A DNA stretch of 46,309 nucleotides from Enterococcus diestrammenae (GTDB taxonomy: Bacteria; Bacillota; Bacilli; Lactobacillales; Enterococcaceae): NCBI RefSeq assembly GCF_009933255.1, contig NZ_MAEI01000016.1:1-46309 (forward strand), given 5' to 3'. Both the position numbers and the translations under genes were made by a program. Positions within the stretch are counted from its first letter, which is position 1, and the number at the start of each line of letters is the position of its first letter. The notes under the pieces are model-generated. The model did not search any database and had not been told where the DNA came from. It saw nothing but the letters and a program-made list of their open reading frames with translations. Positions 1-8,028 of this stretch are shown in pieces.

Positions 1-572
1 TCGGCAAAATTTGCCGAACCTCTTATGTTTTTTATAGATTCATCTATTTGATAAACTTTTTTGCGCAGATTCTTTGAGCGCTCTCTTAATATTTCAATTG
101 GCGATTTAGCATTGTAGGCAGATTTTGTGTGAGTGGCATCCACAATAATCGTTGTAGAGTTGATCACGCCTTTTTGAAGAGCGATTTCTACCGATTTGGC
201 AATAAGCTTGTCTAAGAAGACTTCATCTTTCAAGCGGAGACGACGAAACTTCGTAAGGGAGGTTGCATGGATAACATTCTCTTCCGGTGCTAACCCCAAA
301 AAATATTTAAACGATAAATCCGTGAATGCGCGTGAAACCAAATCCCGATCAGATAGGTTGTAGATAACTTTCAAAAGGAGATACTTGAACATTTGAATAG
401 GGTCAACTGCGTTACGACCATCATCAAGACAATAGTTTTCACGTACTTCTTCAATGATGAATGAGAAATCCACGAGATTATTCAATTTGCGAAGCAAATG
501 ATCTTCTTTTACTAAAATATCATACAAGCATGAATGAGGACTCAAATCTAATTCTTCTTGAAAGTTCAACAT
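1..572 (-). CDS. IS1182-family transposase, N-terminal part (cut by window edge)
   Basis: The leftward frame is open from an ATG at 572 to the window edge and encodes about 190 residues. It begins MLNFQEELDLSPHS and contains the N-terminal transposase domain typical of IS1182/ISL-type elements (residues about 15-110, with LDDGRNAVDPIQMFKYLLLK and a following LSDRDLVSRAF stretch), then the start of the catalytic domain with IIVDATHTKSAYN, where the Asp is the expected first catalytic acid of the DDE triad. The rest, including the other two acids, lies outside the window. The element sits immediately downstream of the rpoE terminator. I could not define its terminal inverted repeat, so the exact IS end (between about 580 and 660) is not given. 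Confidence 0.85.
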   Translation of the reverse strand, partial: MLNFQEELDLSPHSCLYDILVKEDHLLRKLNNLVDFSFIIEEVRENYCLDDGRNAVDPIQMFKYLLLKVIYNLSDRDLVSRAFTDLSFKYFLGLAPEENVIHATSLTKFRRLRLKDEVFLDKLIAKSVEIALQKGVINSTTIIVDATHTKSAYNAKSPIEILRERSKNLRKKVYQIDESIKNIRGSANFA

Positions 573-660
573 ATCGCATTCCACCAATCAATTTTCTATT
601 TTCATTATCTCAAATTTATAGAAAAAAACGTATAGGAAAAAACGAACTTGGAACTTGTAA

Positions 661-703
661 ATGAAGAAAAAAAACTACATAAAACAAATTTCGTTTTATG
701 TAG
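661..703 (-). terminator. Intrinsic terminator downstream of rpoE
   Basis: An 11-bp perfect stem (675-685 with 693-703) is followed on the leftward strand by a run of eight T. It lies 65 bases past the rpoE stop and would end leftward transcription before the transposase gene. Confidence 0.8.
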
Positions 704-767
704 CCAAAGTTATTTAACTTTTTCAGCAGCTTCCCACGTCGGCTTCCTTTTTTTTATGGCTATTGGA

Positions 768-1385
768 CTATTTTTCTTCGTCTTCCTCATCATCAAAGTC
801 ATCATCTACATCATCGTCATCGATAATCGACAAATCTTCTTCAATGCCACCAGGGACTTCTTCTTCGTCATCAGTGGGTTCGTCAGCGCCGATTTCTTGT
901 AAATCAGAGTTGTACTCAGCGATTTCTTCATCATCGTCATCGTCATCATCATACAATTCTTTATCGTCTTCGTCGTCATCCACCAAATCAGTGTCTTCCG
1001 GATCATCATCGTTGTAATCAATCGCATCGTCGTCGCCATTGATGAAGGCATTGACCCGTTTGCGTTTGCGTTTTTTAGGAGTTTCTTCTTCGTCTTCTTC
1101 AAGCCCTGAGTTCAACTCTTCGTCGATGGAGTCGATGGCATACCAAGAACGCAATCCCCAGCGGTTTTCACCAAGAGAGATGAAACTGCCGTCGATGTTC
1201 AAGTCAGTATAAAATTGCGCCAATGAGTCCCGAATCTCGCTGTCAGTTTTGCCAAGATAGTTTTGAATTTGGTTGACCAAATCCGAAAAATCCATCACGT
1301 CGCCTTTTTGTTCTAAGATTGCATGGGCAACCTCGATCATGGACAGCTCGTTCTTGTTTAGCCCTTCAAATACTTTAATTTCCAA
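768..1385 (-). CDS. rpoE: RNA polymerase delta subunit RpoE
   Basis: This 205-residue protein is the delta subunit of RNA polymerase of Firmicutes, which speeds core recycling and promoter selectivity in the cytoplasm. Residues about 1-90 form the folded HARE-HTH domain ([20 protein letters not shown] at the start, [15 protein letters not shown] at its end). The remaining half is an extremely acidic, disordered tail rich in Asp/Glu, preceded by a short basic patch (KKRKRKR), which is the family hallmark. The start is a TTG with AAAGGACGTG upstream; a non-ATG start is common for this gene. The acidic tail is coded by long GAT/GAA tracts, which generate a Ser-rich shadow frame on the other strand. 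A strong promoter (1418-1446) lies directly upstream. Confidence 0.97.
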   Translation of the reverse strand: MEIKVFEGLNKNELSMIEVAHAILEQKGDVMDFSDLVNQIQNYLGKTDSEIRDSLAQFYTDLNIDGSFISLGENRWGLRSWYAIDSIDEELNSGLEEDEEETPKKRKRKRVNAFINGDDDAIDYNDDDPEDTDLVDDDEDDKELYDDDDDDDEEIAEYNSDLQEIGADEPTDDEEEVPGGIEEDLSIIDDDDVDDDFDDEEDEEK

Positions 1386-1417
1386 ATTAGGACACGTCCT
1401 TTCACAGTCTACGCTTT

Positions 1418-1446
1418 ATCATACAAAAATGCTGTGGAAAAATCAA
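1418..1446 (-). promoter_or_regulatory. rpoE promoter
   Basis: Leftward TTGATT, 17-base spacer, TATGAT. Five of six matches at -10 and four of six at -35, with ideal spacing, about 33 bases before the rpoE start codon. Confidence 0.75.
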
Positions 1447-1462
1447 TTTTATTTAACAAAAA

Positions 1463-1897
1463 TCAAGCAGTAAACGCCAAGTCAATCAAATAATTGCCCA
1501 CCAACTCATCTGCCATAAACAAATCATACTCGATCAAAATCTTTCCTGAAGTCGGTCGATCCTTCAAACTCACATGAAGATTGCGGGTATAGGTGCCAAA
1601 AATCATCTCTCCATAAGGCGTTCGGTAACTGGTTTTGACCGTCTCCCGATAATCAAATTTCAACTTCAAGCGCATTTCTCCCGAACGAGTCAATTGGACT
1701 CCCCCATCCGGCATGATTTTAATAGTCACCGGGATGCTTTCGCCATTTTCTTGCAATTCTTCATAGCGGATGTATAACGTATCGCCAATCGTGACAATCT
1801 GTCCCTCAATATCAAAAAAGAAATCTTGTGTTTGCCCTTGTTGAGTGACCTTTGTTTGTAAGTTGATGGAGACGGGGGTGCCATTTTTAATCGCCAT
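1463..1897 (-). CDS. DUF1934 (YwiB-like) beta-barrel protein
   Basis: A 144-residue cytoplasmic protein starting MAIKNGTPVSINLQTKV. The ATG at 1897 is preceded by CAGAGGAAGGAAG, a clear ribosome site; the longer open frame upstream (to 2041) is Cys-rich, has no ribosome site and overlaps the promoter region of the divergent gene, so I rejected it. The pattern of alternating beta-strands, with GEMIFGTYTRNLHVSL near the middle and LIEYDLFMADELVGNYLI at the end, matches the DUF1934/YwiB family, a lipocalin-like small barrel often found next to rpoE or argS in Firmicutes. No catalytic function is established for the family. It is followed closely by rpoE, which has its own promoter. Confidence 0.85.
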   Translation of the reverse strand: MAIKNGTPVSINLQTKVTQQGQTQDFFFDIEGQIVTIGDTLYIRYEELQENGESIPVTIKIMPDGGVQLTRSGEMRLKLKFDYRETVKTSYRTPYGEMIFGTYTRNLHVSLKDRPTSGKILIEYDLFMADELVGNYLIDLAFTA

Positions 1898-2065
1898 TTT
1901 CAAAAAACTTCCTTCCTCTGATTTACTTGCCACCCAGCAGGCTTTTATGTAAGGAAACTTGCTACAACAGACACAGCTAGCCTTAGGATGGGCAATTGAA
2001 TTTGCTTTAATTGTCAACAGATTTCCTGCATTTGTCAACAAATCGCTCCTTTAAAACCTTTGAAG

Positions 2066-2094
2066 TTATTTATTCCGAGGTTTTCGTATATAAT
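2066..2094 (+). promoter_or_regulatory. Probable promoter of the lipL operon
   Basis: A perfect TATAAT (2089-2094) preceded at 17 bases by a weak TTATTT. It lies 33 bases before the lipL start and faces away from the DUF1934 gene. Confidence 0.5.
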
Positions 2095-2127
2095 GTATGT
2101 GACATTAACTATTAAAGGAGTTTTTTT

Positions 2128-2955
2128 ATGCAACCGTCGCTGATTTTGAATCAGGTTGTTTATCCGCCAGAGCAACAGGTTCTGCCCTTTGCTTTGACGG
2201 ATGTCCTCACCGAATATACCAGTCTAACCGGCCAGTCTTTGCTTCATTTTTGGCAACTGACCCCTACCATGATCCTAGGTATGAAAGATACAAGGGTACC
2301 TCATCTCTCGGCTGCCCTAGCCACTTTAACCAACCAACAGCTGCAAGTAGTGGTGCGTAACTCCGGGGGCCTCGGGGTGATTTGCGATGAAGGCGTCTTG
2401 AATATCACCTTATTTTTGCCCCTTACTGAAAAAAAACTTAGCACAGATGCGGCCTACAATGCCATGTATCAGTTGACCCAACAAGCTTTTCCAGAACTCA
2501 CCATCACCACTGGCGAAGTAGCAGACTCTTATTGTCCTGGTGAATACGACTTGAGTGTCAATGGTCGCAAAATCGCCGGCATCGCACAACGTCGCCTAAA
2601 ACAAGGGGTCGCTGTGATGATGTATCTCAGTGTCTCAGGAGATCAGCAAAACCGGGGCCAAATCGTGCGTCACTTCTATCAAGCCGGACTAGCGGAAGGA
2701 TTTGGCACCGCTGGCTACCCACCAGTCAATCCAGATAGTATGACCACTCTGACCCGGGAGCTAGGTCAGGAATTGACGATTCACGATTGTCAAGCCCGCT
2801 TTGCCACCGCCTACGCGCCTCAAGCTCTCCCACTGGCAAGCGATCAGTGGTTAGCAACCCACGAAGAACTAGCTGACAGCTACCAGCGACGAATCACTAG
2901 CATGCTAAACCGCAACCAAGAAATAAAGGAGCTGATCCATGATGACCATGTATAA
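2128..2955 (+). CDS. lipL: LipL-like octanoyl/lipoyl amidotransferase (LplA/BPL fold)
   Basis: This 275-residue protein belongs to the biotin/lipoate protein ligase fold. Residues 133-155 hold the signature SYCPGEYDLSVNGRKIAGIA followed by QRR. The Cys at 136 corresponds to the acyl-enzyme Cys of LipL, which transfers octanoyl or lipoyl groups from GcvH to the E2 subunits of 2-oxoacid dehydrogenases, and Lys148 to the conserved active-site Lys. RRxGG-type motif is seen as VRNSGGLGV at 76-84. That residue pattern distinguishes it from ATP-dependent LplA, though a ligase role cannot be excluded from sequence alone. The ribosome site TAAAGGAG precedes the ATG. It overlaps the next gene by 17 bases, suggesting translational coupling. 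The gene symbol is assigned by family, not by proof of activity. Confidence 0.8.
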   Translation: MQPSLILNQVVYPPEQQVLPFALTDVLTEYTSLTGQSLLHFWQLTPTMILGMKDTRVPHLSAALATLTNQQLQVVVRNSGGLGVICDEGVLNITLFLPLTEKKLSTDAAYNAMYQLTQQAFPELTITTGEVADSYCPGEYDLSVNGRKIAGIAQRRLKQGVAVMMYLSVSGDQQNRGQIVRHFYQAGLAEGFGTAGYPPVNPDSMTTLTRELGQELTIHDCQARFATAYAPQALPLASDQWLATHEELADSYQRRITSMLNRNQEIKELIHDDHV

Positions 2956-4297
2956 AGAGCAATTACTACCTATCGAAAAAGTCTTTCGTGATCCTGTTCA
3001 CAATTATATCCACGTGCAACATCAAGTAATATTAGATTTGATCAATGCCAAAGAATTTCAACGCCTGCGTCGCATCAAGCAACTAGGAACCACCTCTTAC
3101 ACCTTTCACGGCGCCGAGCACACCCGCTTTGCCCATTCCCTAGGTGTCTATGAAATCACTCGTCGCATCTGTGATATCTTTGCTCGTAACTTCTCCATCG
3201 AAAAAATCGGACCGGGGGGCTGGGACGAAAACGAACGACTTGTCGCCTTATGTGCGGCTTTGTTGCATGATTTGGGTCACGGCCCTTTCTCCCACACGTT
3301 TGAGCATATTTTTGCTACCGATCATGAAGCGATCACCGTAGAAATCATCACTTCCCCTGAAACCGAAATTTTTCAGATTCTCAACCAAGTGGAAGCTGGT
3401 TTTCCGGAAAAAGTGGCCAGTGTCATCACCCACGAATACCCCAATCCACAAGTAGTCCAGATGATTTCCAGCCAGATTGATGCCGACCGGATGGATTATC
3501 TTTTGCGAGATGCTTATTTTACTGGGACGGAATATGGCACCTTTGACCTCACCCGAATCTTGCGGGTAATTCGCCCCTATGAAGGAGGAATCGCCTTTTC
3601 ATATAGTGGCATGCATGCAGTGGAAGACTATATCGTTAGTCGCTATCAAATGTATGTTCAAGTCTATTTCCACAAAGTTTCCCGTAGCATGGAAGTCATG
3701 TTGGAGCATCTTTTGGATCGCGCCCACGAACTCTACCAAGAAACCCCAGAGATTTTTGCGCTGCATTCCCAGCTTTTGGTCCCTTTTTTACGTGGGCAAT
3801 TTACCTTAGCAGACTACTTAAAACTAGATGATGGCGTGTTGACCACTTACTTCATTCAATGGGCGGAAGAAAGCGACCGCCTGCTAAGCGACTTGGCGAA
3901 ACGCTGGCTCCACCGTAAACCGTTGAAATCTGCCACTTTTGATGAAGATCGGCAGCTGCCTTTGATTGAGGAACTGAAACTTTTAGTGGAAAAAGCGGGC
4001 TTTGATCCTACTTACTATACTGCCATCAATTCCAGCTATGACTTACCTTATGATTTTTACCGACCAAAATCTGGTGTCCATCGTACCCAAATCGAGCTGC
4101 AGCAAAATGATGGCACTTTGATAGAACTCTCCCAAGTCAGTCAACTAGTGGCGGCCATAGCTGGTGAAATCACCGTCGATCACCGTTTCTATTTTCCTAA
4201 AGAAATGATTGACCGGGACCGCTCTGCCAATTATGATTTATTTAGCGAGACCTACCAAGAATTTACTGCCCATATTCACAATGGCGCATTGATCTAA
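2939..4297 (+). CDS. HD-domain dNTP triphosphohydrolase (YwfO family)
   Basis: A 452-residue cytoplasmic HD-superfamily phosphohydrolase. The metal-binding set is visible: His66 in TRFAHSLGV, the HD pair at 110-111 in ALLHDLGHGPFSH, and Asp in SQIDADRMDYLLRDAYFTG further on. The family (B. subtilis YwfO) has a structurally characterised E. faecalis member shown to hydrolyse dNTPs to deoxynucleosides plus triphosphate, under allosteric nucleotide control; length and motif order fit that protein. The start was chosen at 2939, where AAGGAG stands seven bases upstream; a second ATG three bases later is possible. It overlaps lipL and is followed 35 bases later by a HAD phosphatase, so the three genes probably form one operon. 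Confidence 0.88.
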   Translation: MMTMYKEQLLPIEKVFRDPVHNYIHVQHQVILDLINAKEFQRLRRIKQLGTTSYTFHGAEHTRFAHSLGVYEITRRICDIFARNFSIEKIGPGGWDENERLVALCAALLHDLGHGPFSHTFEHIFATDHEAITVEIITSPETEIFQILNQVEAGFPEKVASVITHEYPNPQVVQMISSQIDADRMDYLLRDAYFTGTEYGTFDLTRILRVIRPYEGGIAFSYSGMHAVEDYIVSRYQMYVQVYFHKVSRSMEVMLEHLLDRAHELYQETPEIFALHSQLLVPFLRGQFTLADYLKLDDGVLTTYFIQWAEESDRLLSDLAKRWLHRKPLKSATFDEDRQLPLIEELKLLVEKAGFDPTYYTAINSSYDLPYDFYRPKSGVHRTQIELQQNDGTLIELSQVSQLVAAIAGEITVDHRFYFPKEMIDRDRSANYDLFSETYQEFTAHIHNGALI

Positions 4298-4332
4298 CTA
4301 CCTCTCTAGGATGAAAAGGAGCAATTACAACT

Positions 4333-5145
4333 ATGTCTATTCGCATGATTGCCATCGATATCGACGGCACCCTGGTCAACTCTCAACGACAACTCACTGA
4401 ACGGGTCAAAACCACTTTGGCTGCTGCCCGTGACAAAGGCGTCAAAATCGTCTTGTGTACTGGCCGTCCCATCCCCGGTGTCGAACCGGAATTAAAAGAG
4501 CTCGGGCTAGTAAGTGATGAGGATTACGTCATCACTTACAATGGCTCAATGGTTCAAAATGTCGGCACAAAAGATGTGATTTTCTCTGCTGATTTAAAGC
4601 CGGCAGATTACATCGATGTCAACGCCATGGCGCAAAAGCTGGGGGTCCATCTCCATGTATCCTCGACTGATGCGATTTACACTGCCAATCGCGATATCAG
4701 CCCCTATACCGTCCACGAATCTTGGTTGGTCCACATGCCGATCAACTACCGCACAGCCGACGAAATGGTCCAGTATCCAGTTCCCATGATCAAGATGATG
4801 ATGATCGATGAACCGGCGATTTTGGATGCAGCCATCGCTAAAATCCCCGACGATTTCAGAGAACGCTACACGGTCGTAAAAAGTGCCCCCTTTTACCTGG
4901 AGATTCTCCACCCAGGTGCTAGCAAAGGCGTGGCATTGTCACAACTAGCCAGCCATTTGCACATGACCGCCGATGAAGTCATGGCGATTGGCGACAACGA
5001 AAACGACCTGACCATGATCGACTACGCCGGAATCGGTGTTGCCATGGAAAATGCTATTCCAGAAGTCAAAAAAGCGGCCGATATCACCACCGCGTCCAAT
5101 GATGAGGATGGCGTCGCGTTAGTCGTGGAAAAATACGTTCTCTAA
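4333..5145 (+). CDS. Cof-type HAD sugar-phosphate phosphatase (YidA-like)
   Basis: A 270-residue class IIB HAD hydrolase. Motif I is DIDGTLVNS with nucleophile Asp9 and acid Asp11; motif II Thr lies in LCTGRP (41-46); motif III Lys198 is in GASKGVAL; motif IV is GDNENDLTMI with Asp221 and Asp225. The cap region between motifs II and III is the alpha/beta C2B cap of the Cof/YidA group, which dephosphorylates small sugar phosphates and related metabolites. The exact substrate is not predictable. AAAAGGAG stands upstream of the ATG. The gene is the last of the rightward lipL operon; a cruciform-like repeat follows, with no classical T-run terminator seen. Confidence 0.9.
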   Translation: MSIRMIAIDIDGTLVNSQRQLTERVKTTLAAARDKGVKIVLCTGRPIPGVEPELKELGLVSDEDYVITYNGSMVQNVGTKDVIFSADLKPADYIDVNAMAQKLGVHLHVSSTDAIYTANRDISPYTVHESWLVHMPINYRTADEMVQYPVPMIKMMMIDEPAILDAAIAKIPDDFRERYTVVKSAPFYLEILHPGASKGVALSQLASHLHMTADEVMAIGDNENDLTMIDYAGIGVAMENAIPEVKKAADITTASNDEDGVALVVEKYVL

Positions 5146-5174
5146 TCCTATATCCACTAATAAAAAGCGGCACG

Positions 5175-5321
5175 ACCCCCTTCAGCACTCACAACTAAAG
5201 GCGAAATCGACTCATGATGTTCTTATGAATCGGTTTCGCCTTTAGTTCGCAGCTACTAGTTGTGGACTTAGTAACTTTTACTTAGTCAACTATATGGGGT
5301 AGCTGCTGCGTTCGTGAAGCC
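5175..5321 (-). repeat. Cruciform-like intergenic repeat A, copy 1
   Basis: Read on the leftward strand, the element starts GGCTTCACGAAC, contains a central hairpin built around TTGACTAAGTAAAAG...AAGTCCAC, then a 20-bp-class stem (5213-5230 with 5245-5259, loop region containing CTCATGATGTTC) and ends near GCTGAAGGGGG. The same order of modules is seen at 17966-18129 and 27621-27730. The stem sequence differs among copies while the pairing is kept, whereas the CTCATGAT apical part and the CTTCACGAAC end are conserved. It lies in the gap between the HAD gene and the large element at 5393. Confidence 0.75.
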
Positions 5322-5392
5322 AACCCTCCTGCGACTTGGGAGGAGGGATTTTTCACTTGTGAAAATTTTATAACCCCTCACTCTACAAAAAA

Positions 5393-6078
5393 GCCGGCCG
5401 GTCTTGCTTCCGGAGAATCCCTCGGGTGGTGGGACCGGTAAATGCCAACCAAAGAACAGTTGTCATTTTGCTAGCTCATCTTAGCGAACTCTGCTTAGAT
5501 GAACTGTATGCGATATGTTTCTGCTAGCTCCTTACCGAAGTCAAATATGTTGTAAGTCCAACAAAAAAAGTTGGATACAACAAGTAATTTGCTAGTTCAC
5601 CTTAGCGATTTTTGCTTAGGTGAACTGTATGCGATACGTTTCTTTAGCCCTCGGACATTCTTAATACTACACCCGAGGCATTCTCCTCCAGTAAGTCCGC
5701 CCTGTTTTATCGATAATCGATTGTTGACTTTGCTCTCCAAAGATGGCTTTTTTCTTCCAGTAAAAAGGCGGTAGCATCTCGTGAAAAAGATGAAATTTAG
5801 CATAGTAGGAATTGATATGACAGTAGCTTTCAAGATTGAGATGAATTACTTAGAGTTGGTGGCACTTGTGACACTTACTCTAAGTTTGAAGTTCAAAGGC
5901 AAATGACAAATTGCTTTGTATTTGGCATTTGCCGGTCTAGCTATCGTCATATCAATGCCTACGGAGCTAAATTTCACCTTTTTCGGGCATCACAATGACG
6001 GCATGATACGCCACTTAATTCCTGATACATCAAGCTTTTTGGAGCATAATTTTTTATAAGTTCTTTATCTACAAAAAA
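5393..6078. ncRNA. Large structured RNA candidate (element B), copy 1
   Basis: About 690 bases without a credible gene. It aligns along its length with 11425-12056: near-identical blocks at the ends (CCGGTCTTGCTTCCGGAGAA and, later, CTCCTCCAG with TAAGTCCGCC; at the right GCTAAATTTCACCTTTTTCG and CTGATACATCAAGC) flank variable hairpins. Local stems shared by both copies include CCGGTC/GACCGG, CCTCGG/CCGAGG and GTCCAAC/GTTGGA. A long-range stem joins 5781-5830 with 5936-5985; in it, three base pairs differ from copy 2 by compensatory double changes. This copy additionally holds a duplicated hairpin module (5470-5529 and 5591-5646). The strand of transcription is not settled: pairing exceptions favour neither strand, and no convincing promoter was found. 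Size and behaviour resemble large ornate RNA classes such as ROOL or GOLLD, but I cannot verify membership. Confidence 0.65.
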
Positions 6079-6134
6079 GACCTTTTTGCCAACGCCTCTC
6101 CTCTACAGGATAAGGCCACAGCAAAAAGGTCTTT
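6077..6134 (-). terminator. Intrinsic terminator downstream of the Nudix gene
   Basis: A 14-bp stem (AAAGACCTTTTTGC, 6077-6090, with 6121-6134) is followed on the leftward strand by TTTTTTGTAG. It lies about 40 bases past the Nudix stop codon and abuts the right end of the structured element. Confidence 0.75.
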
Positions 6135-6172
6135 TAGCGTTTAAAATCACAAAGGTCAGCAGCTAAAAAAGG

Positions 6173-6622
6173 TCACCCCTGCGCCTGTTTAGCTAACCAC
6201 TGGGACACCGCCCACCGATGACTGCCTCGTTTCAACAAGCTTAGCGCTTCAGCTGGTGTGTGCCATTCAATCACGTTGGTAGTTTCCGTCGGTTCAGCAA
6301 CCTTGACAAAACGAGTCACTTCATAAAAATAACCAGGATGTTCATACCAGGTATTCCGATGGCGGGAGTAAAAATATTCTACCGCTTCCCCAAAATACTC
6401 CCCGATGGTTACTTCAAAGCCAACTTCTTCGAGCATTTCCCGATCGATTGCCATCCGATGGTCTTCCCCTTTTTCAATCTCTCCTCCCGGCAAAAAATAC
6501 GCGCCATTGGGAGCTTGGACTAAGACCAAGCGATTATCTTCCGGTCGTGGTATTACCACGTATGCCCCATATCGTGCAGTATAAGGTTTCCCTGCTATTT
6601 TTTCCCCAAAAGTCGGGACCAT
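6173..6622 (-). CDS. Nudix hydrolase
   Basis: A 149-residue Nudix hydrolase. The Nudix box is complete at residues 47-69: G47, then E53, then REMLEEVGF from 61, matching GX5EX7REUXEEXGU. The central acids bind the divalent metal that helps cleave nucleoside-diphosphate-X substrates; substrate choice cannot be read from the sequence. The N-terminal strand YGAYVVIPRPEDNRLVLVQ and a Tyr-rich segment (YFYSRHRNTWYEHPGYFYEV) after the box are typical of the MutT/NudA-like group found singly in lactic acid bacteria. The start ATG has GAGGAG upstream. It stands alone, convergent with the operon at 2128-5145 across the structured element. Confidence 0.9.
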   Translation of the reverse strand: MVPTFGEKIAGKPYTARYGAYVVIPRPEDNRLVLVQAPNGAYFLPGGEIEKGEDHRMAIDREMLEEVGFEVTIGEYFGEAVEYFYSRHRNTWYEHPGYFYEVTRFVKVAEPTETTNVIEWHTPAEALSLLKRGSHRWAVSQWLAKQAQG

Positions 6623-6815
6623 CCGCCAACAACTCCTCTACCCCATTTGTTTAATTTTACCCAATTGTCACGGTAGATACAAGATAAAGCTGATTACTTA
6701 TCAGCAGTTGGCCCCTATGTTAAGATGAAAGTAACGGAAATTTCCGTCCATTTAATAACTAGCTAGCCAATCCAACGAATCACTCACGGCCGGCATCTAA
6801 GAAAGGAAGATTACT

Positions 6816-7190
6816 ATGAAAATGGCTCATACTTGTGTTCGCGTCAAAGATTTAGAGGCTTCATTAGACTTTTACCAAACCGCTTTTGACTTTGTCGAAA
6901 GTTCCCGACGAGATTTTCCCGAAAACAAATTCACTTTGGTTTATTTGACTTTACCCGAAGATGATTACGAATTGGAATTAACTTATAATTATGATCACGA
7001 AGCCTATGATTTGGGGAACGGTTACGGACACATCGCGATTGCTGTGAAGGATCTGGAAGCTCTCCATGCTAGCCACCAAGCAGCCGGTTTTCCTGTTACT
7101 GACCTAAAAGGCTTACCAGGAACAGCTCCTTCCTATTATTTCATCAGCGATCCTGATGGCTACAAAGTCGAAGTTATCCGGGAAAAATAA
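6816..7190 (+). CDS. gloA: Lactoylglutathione lyase / glyoxalase I family protein
   Basis: A 124-residue single-domain VOC-fold protein with the four metal ligands of glyoxalase I in place: His5, Glu54 (in YELELTYNYD), His72 (in GYGHIAIAV) and Glu119 (in YKVEVIREK). Glyoxalase I isomerises the hemithioacetal of methylglyoxal and a thiol to the S-lactoyl thioester and so detoxifies methylglyoxal in the cytoplasm. Length and motif order match the short bacterial GloA type. AAGAAAGGAAG precedes the ATG. It is 57 bases upstream of an amidotransferase gene on the same strand and may be cotranscribed with it. Confidence 0.92.
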   Translation: MKMAHTCVRVKDLEASLDFYQTAFDFVESSRRDFPENKFTLVYLTLPEDDYELELTYNYDHEAYDLGNGYGHIAIAVKDLEALHASHQAAGFPVTDLKGLPGTAPSYYFISDPDGYKVEVIREK

Positions 7191-7247
7191 AATCGATTAA
7201 CCTCACCTCTCCTTTAACTCCTTAGTCCTCAGAAAGCAGGTGCCGTC

Positions 7248-7961
7248 ATGAAACCCGTTATCGGAATTTGTGCGAATGAAACCACGATTATCGACAGCGA
7301 TAGTCACTGGGTTAGCTATACGCCGAAAAACTTTGTCTCTGGTTGCCAACAAGCTGGTGGCCTTCCCCTCTTATTGCCTATTAGCAAGCCAGCTGATTGC
7401 CAGCAGTATGTACAGCAGATAGACAAACTTCTGTTGACAGGAGGGCAGGATGTGGATCCACGTTTTTATGGAGAGTTGCCACATCAAACCCTTGGCGGCA
7501 CGCAGCCTGAACGCGATCGCTTTGAACTGGCTTTAATCAAAGAAGCCCGCGCGCAAGGGAAGCCCATCCTCGGAATCTGTCGAGGAATGCAGCTACTGAA
7601 CGTCGCCTTGGGAGGTAGCTTATATCAAGATTTGAGTTTGCGGCCAAATCCTAGCTTGAAACATGTGCAGGTGCCCACGCCTTTTCGACTACCAAGTCAT
7701 CCCGTGGAAATTGAAAAAGACAGTTTACTGGCTCAAATTCTTCCCACGAACCAACCTTACCAAGTGAACTCTTTTCATCATCAAACCATCCACGAAGTCG
7801 CTCCGGCCTTCACCGTCGCAGCTACAGCTCCAGATGGGGTGATTGAGGCTTTGGAAAATAAACAGGAACGCATCCTCGCTATCCAATGGCACCCTGAGTT
7901 AACCTTTGACAACATCAAAGAAGAACAGGGGATTTTCGACTATTTTGTCAATCAGTTATAA
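7248..7961 (+). CDS. Class I glutamine amidotransferase-like gamma-glutamyl hydrolase (PuuD family)
   Basis: A 237-residue peptidase C26 family enzyme. The nucleophile Cys111 sits in the elbow LGICRGMQLLNVALGG, and the His215/Glu217 pair in QWHPELTFDN completes the triad. Residues about 60-75 hold the LLLTGGQDVDP oxyanion-side motif of the PuuD group, which hydrolyses gamma-glutamyl-gamma-aminobutyrate and related gamma-glutamyl amides. No other putrescine catabolic gene is nearby, so the natural substrate is uncertain. The start has AAAGCAGGTG upstream. A strong rightward terminator follows. Confidence 0.87.
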   Translation: MKPVIGICANETTIIDSDSHWVSYTPKNFVSGCQQAGGLPLLLPISKPADCQQYVQQIDKLLLTGGQDVDPRFYGELPHQTLGGTQPERDRFELALIKEARAQGKPILGICRGMQLLNVALGGSLYQDLSLRPNPSLKHVQVPTPFRLPSHPVEIEKDSLLAQILPTNQPYQVNSFHHQTIHEVAPAFTVAATAPDGVIEALENKQERILAIQWHPELTFDNIKEEQGIFDYFVNQL

Positions 7962-7967
7962 CGCTAC

Positions 7968-8027
7968 GACAAAGCGCCCACTAGATTTACTCTCACAAAT
8001 CTAGCGGACGCTTTGTCATGTTTTTTT
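7968..8027 (+). terminator. Intrinsic terminator after the amidotransferase gene
   Basis: A long imperfect hairpin (GACAAAGCG ... CGCTTTGTC with an inner CTAGATTT/AAATCTAG stem, 7968-8017) is followed by seven T on the rightward strand. It also separates the convergent ABC permease gene. Confidence 0.85.
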
Positions 8028-8028
8028 C

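Noticed and set aside
763..1017. Serine-rich open frame on the rightward strand
   Set aside because: It is the mirror of the Asp/Glu codon tract of rpoE; no ribosome site and no plausible protein.
1898..2041. N-terminal extension of the DUF1934 gene
   Set aside because: Cys-rich, without a ribosome site, covers the divergent promoter region; the ATG at 1897 has a strong ribosome site.
5571..5833. Short open frames within the large structured element
   Set aside because: Not conserved between the two copies, and the element shows pairing rather than codon constraint.
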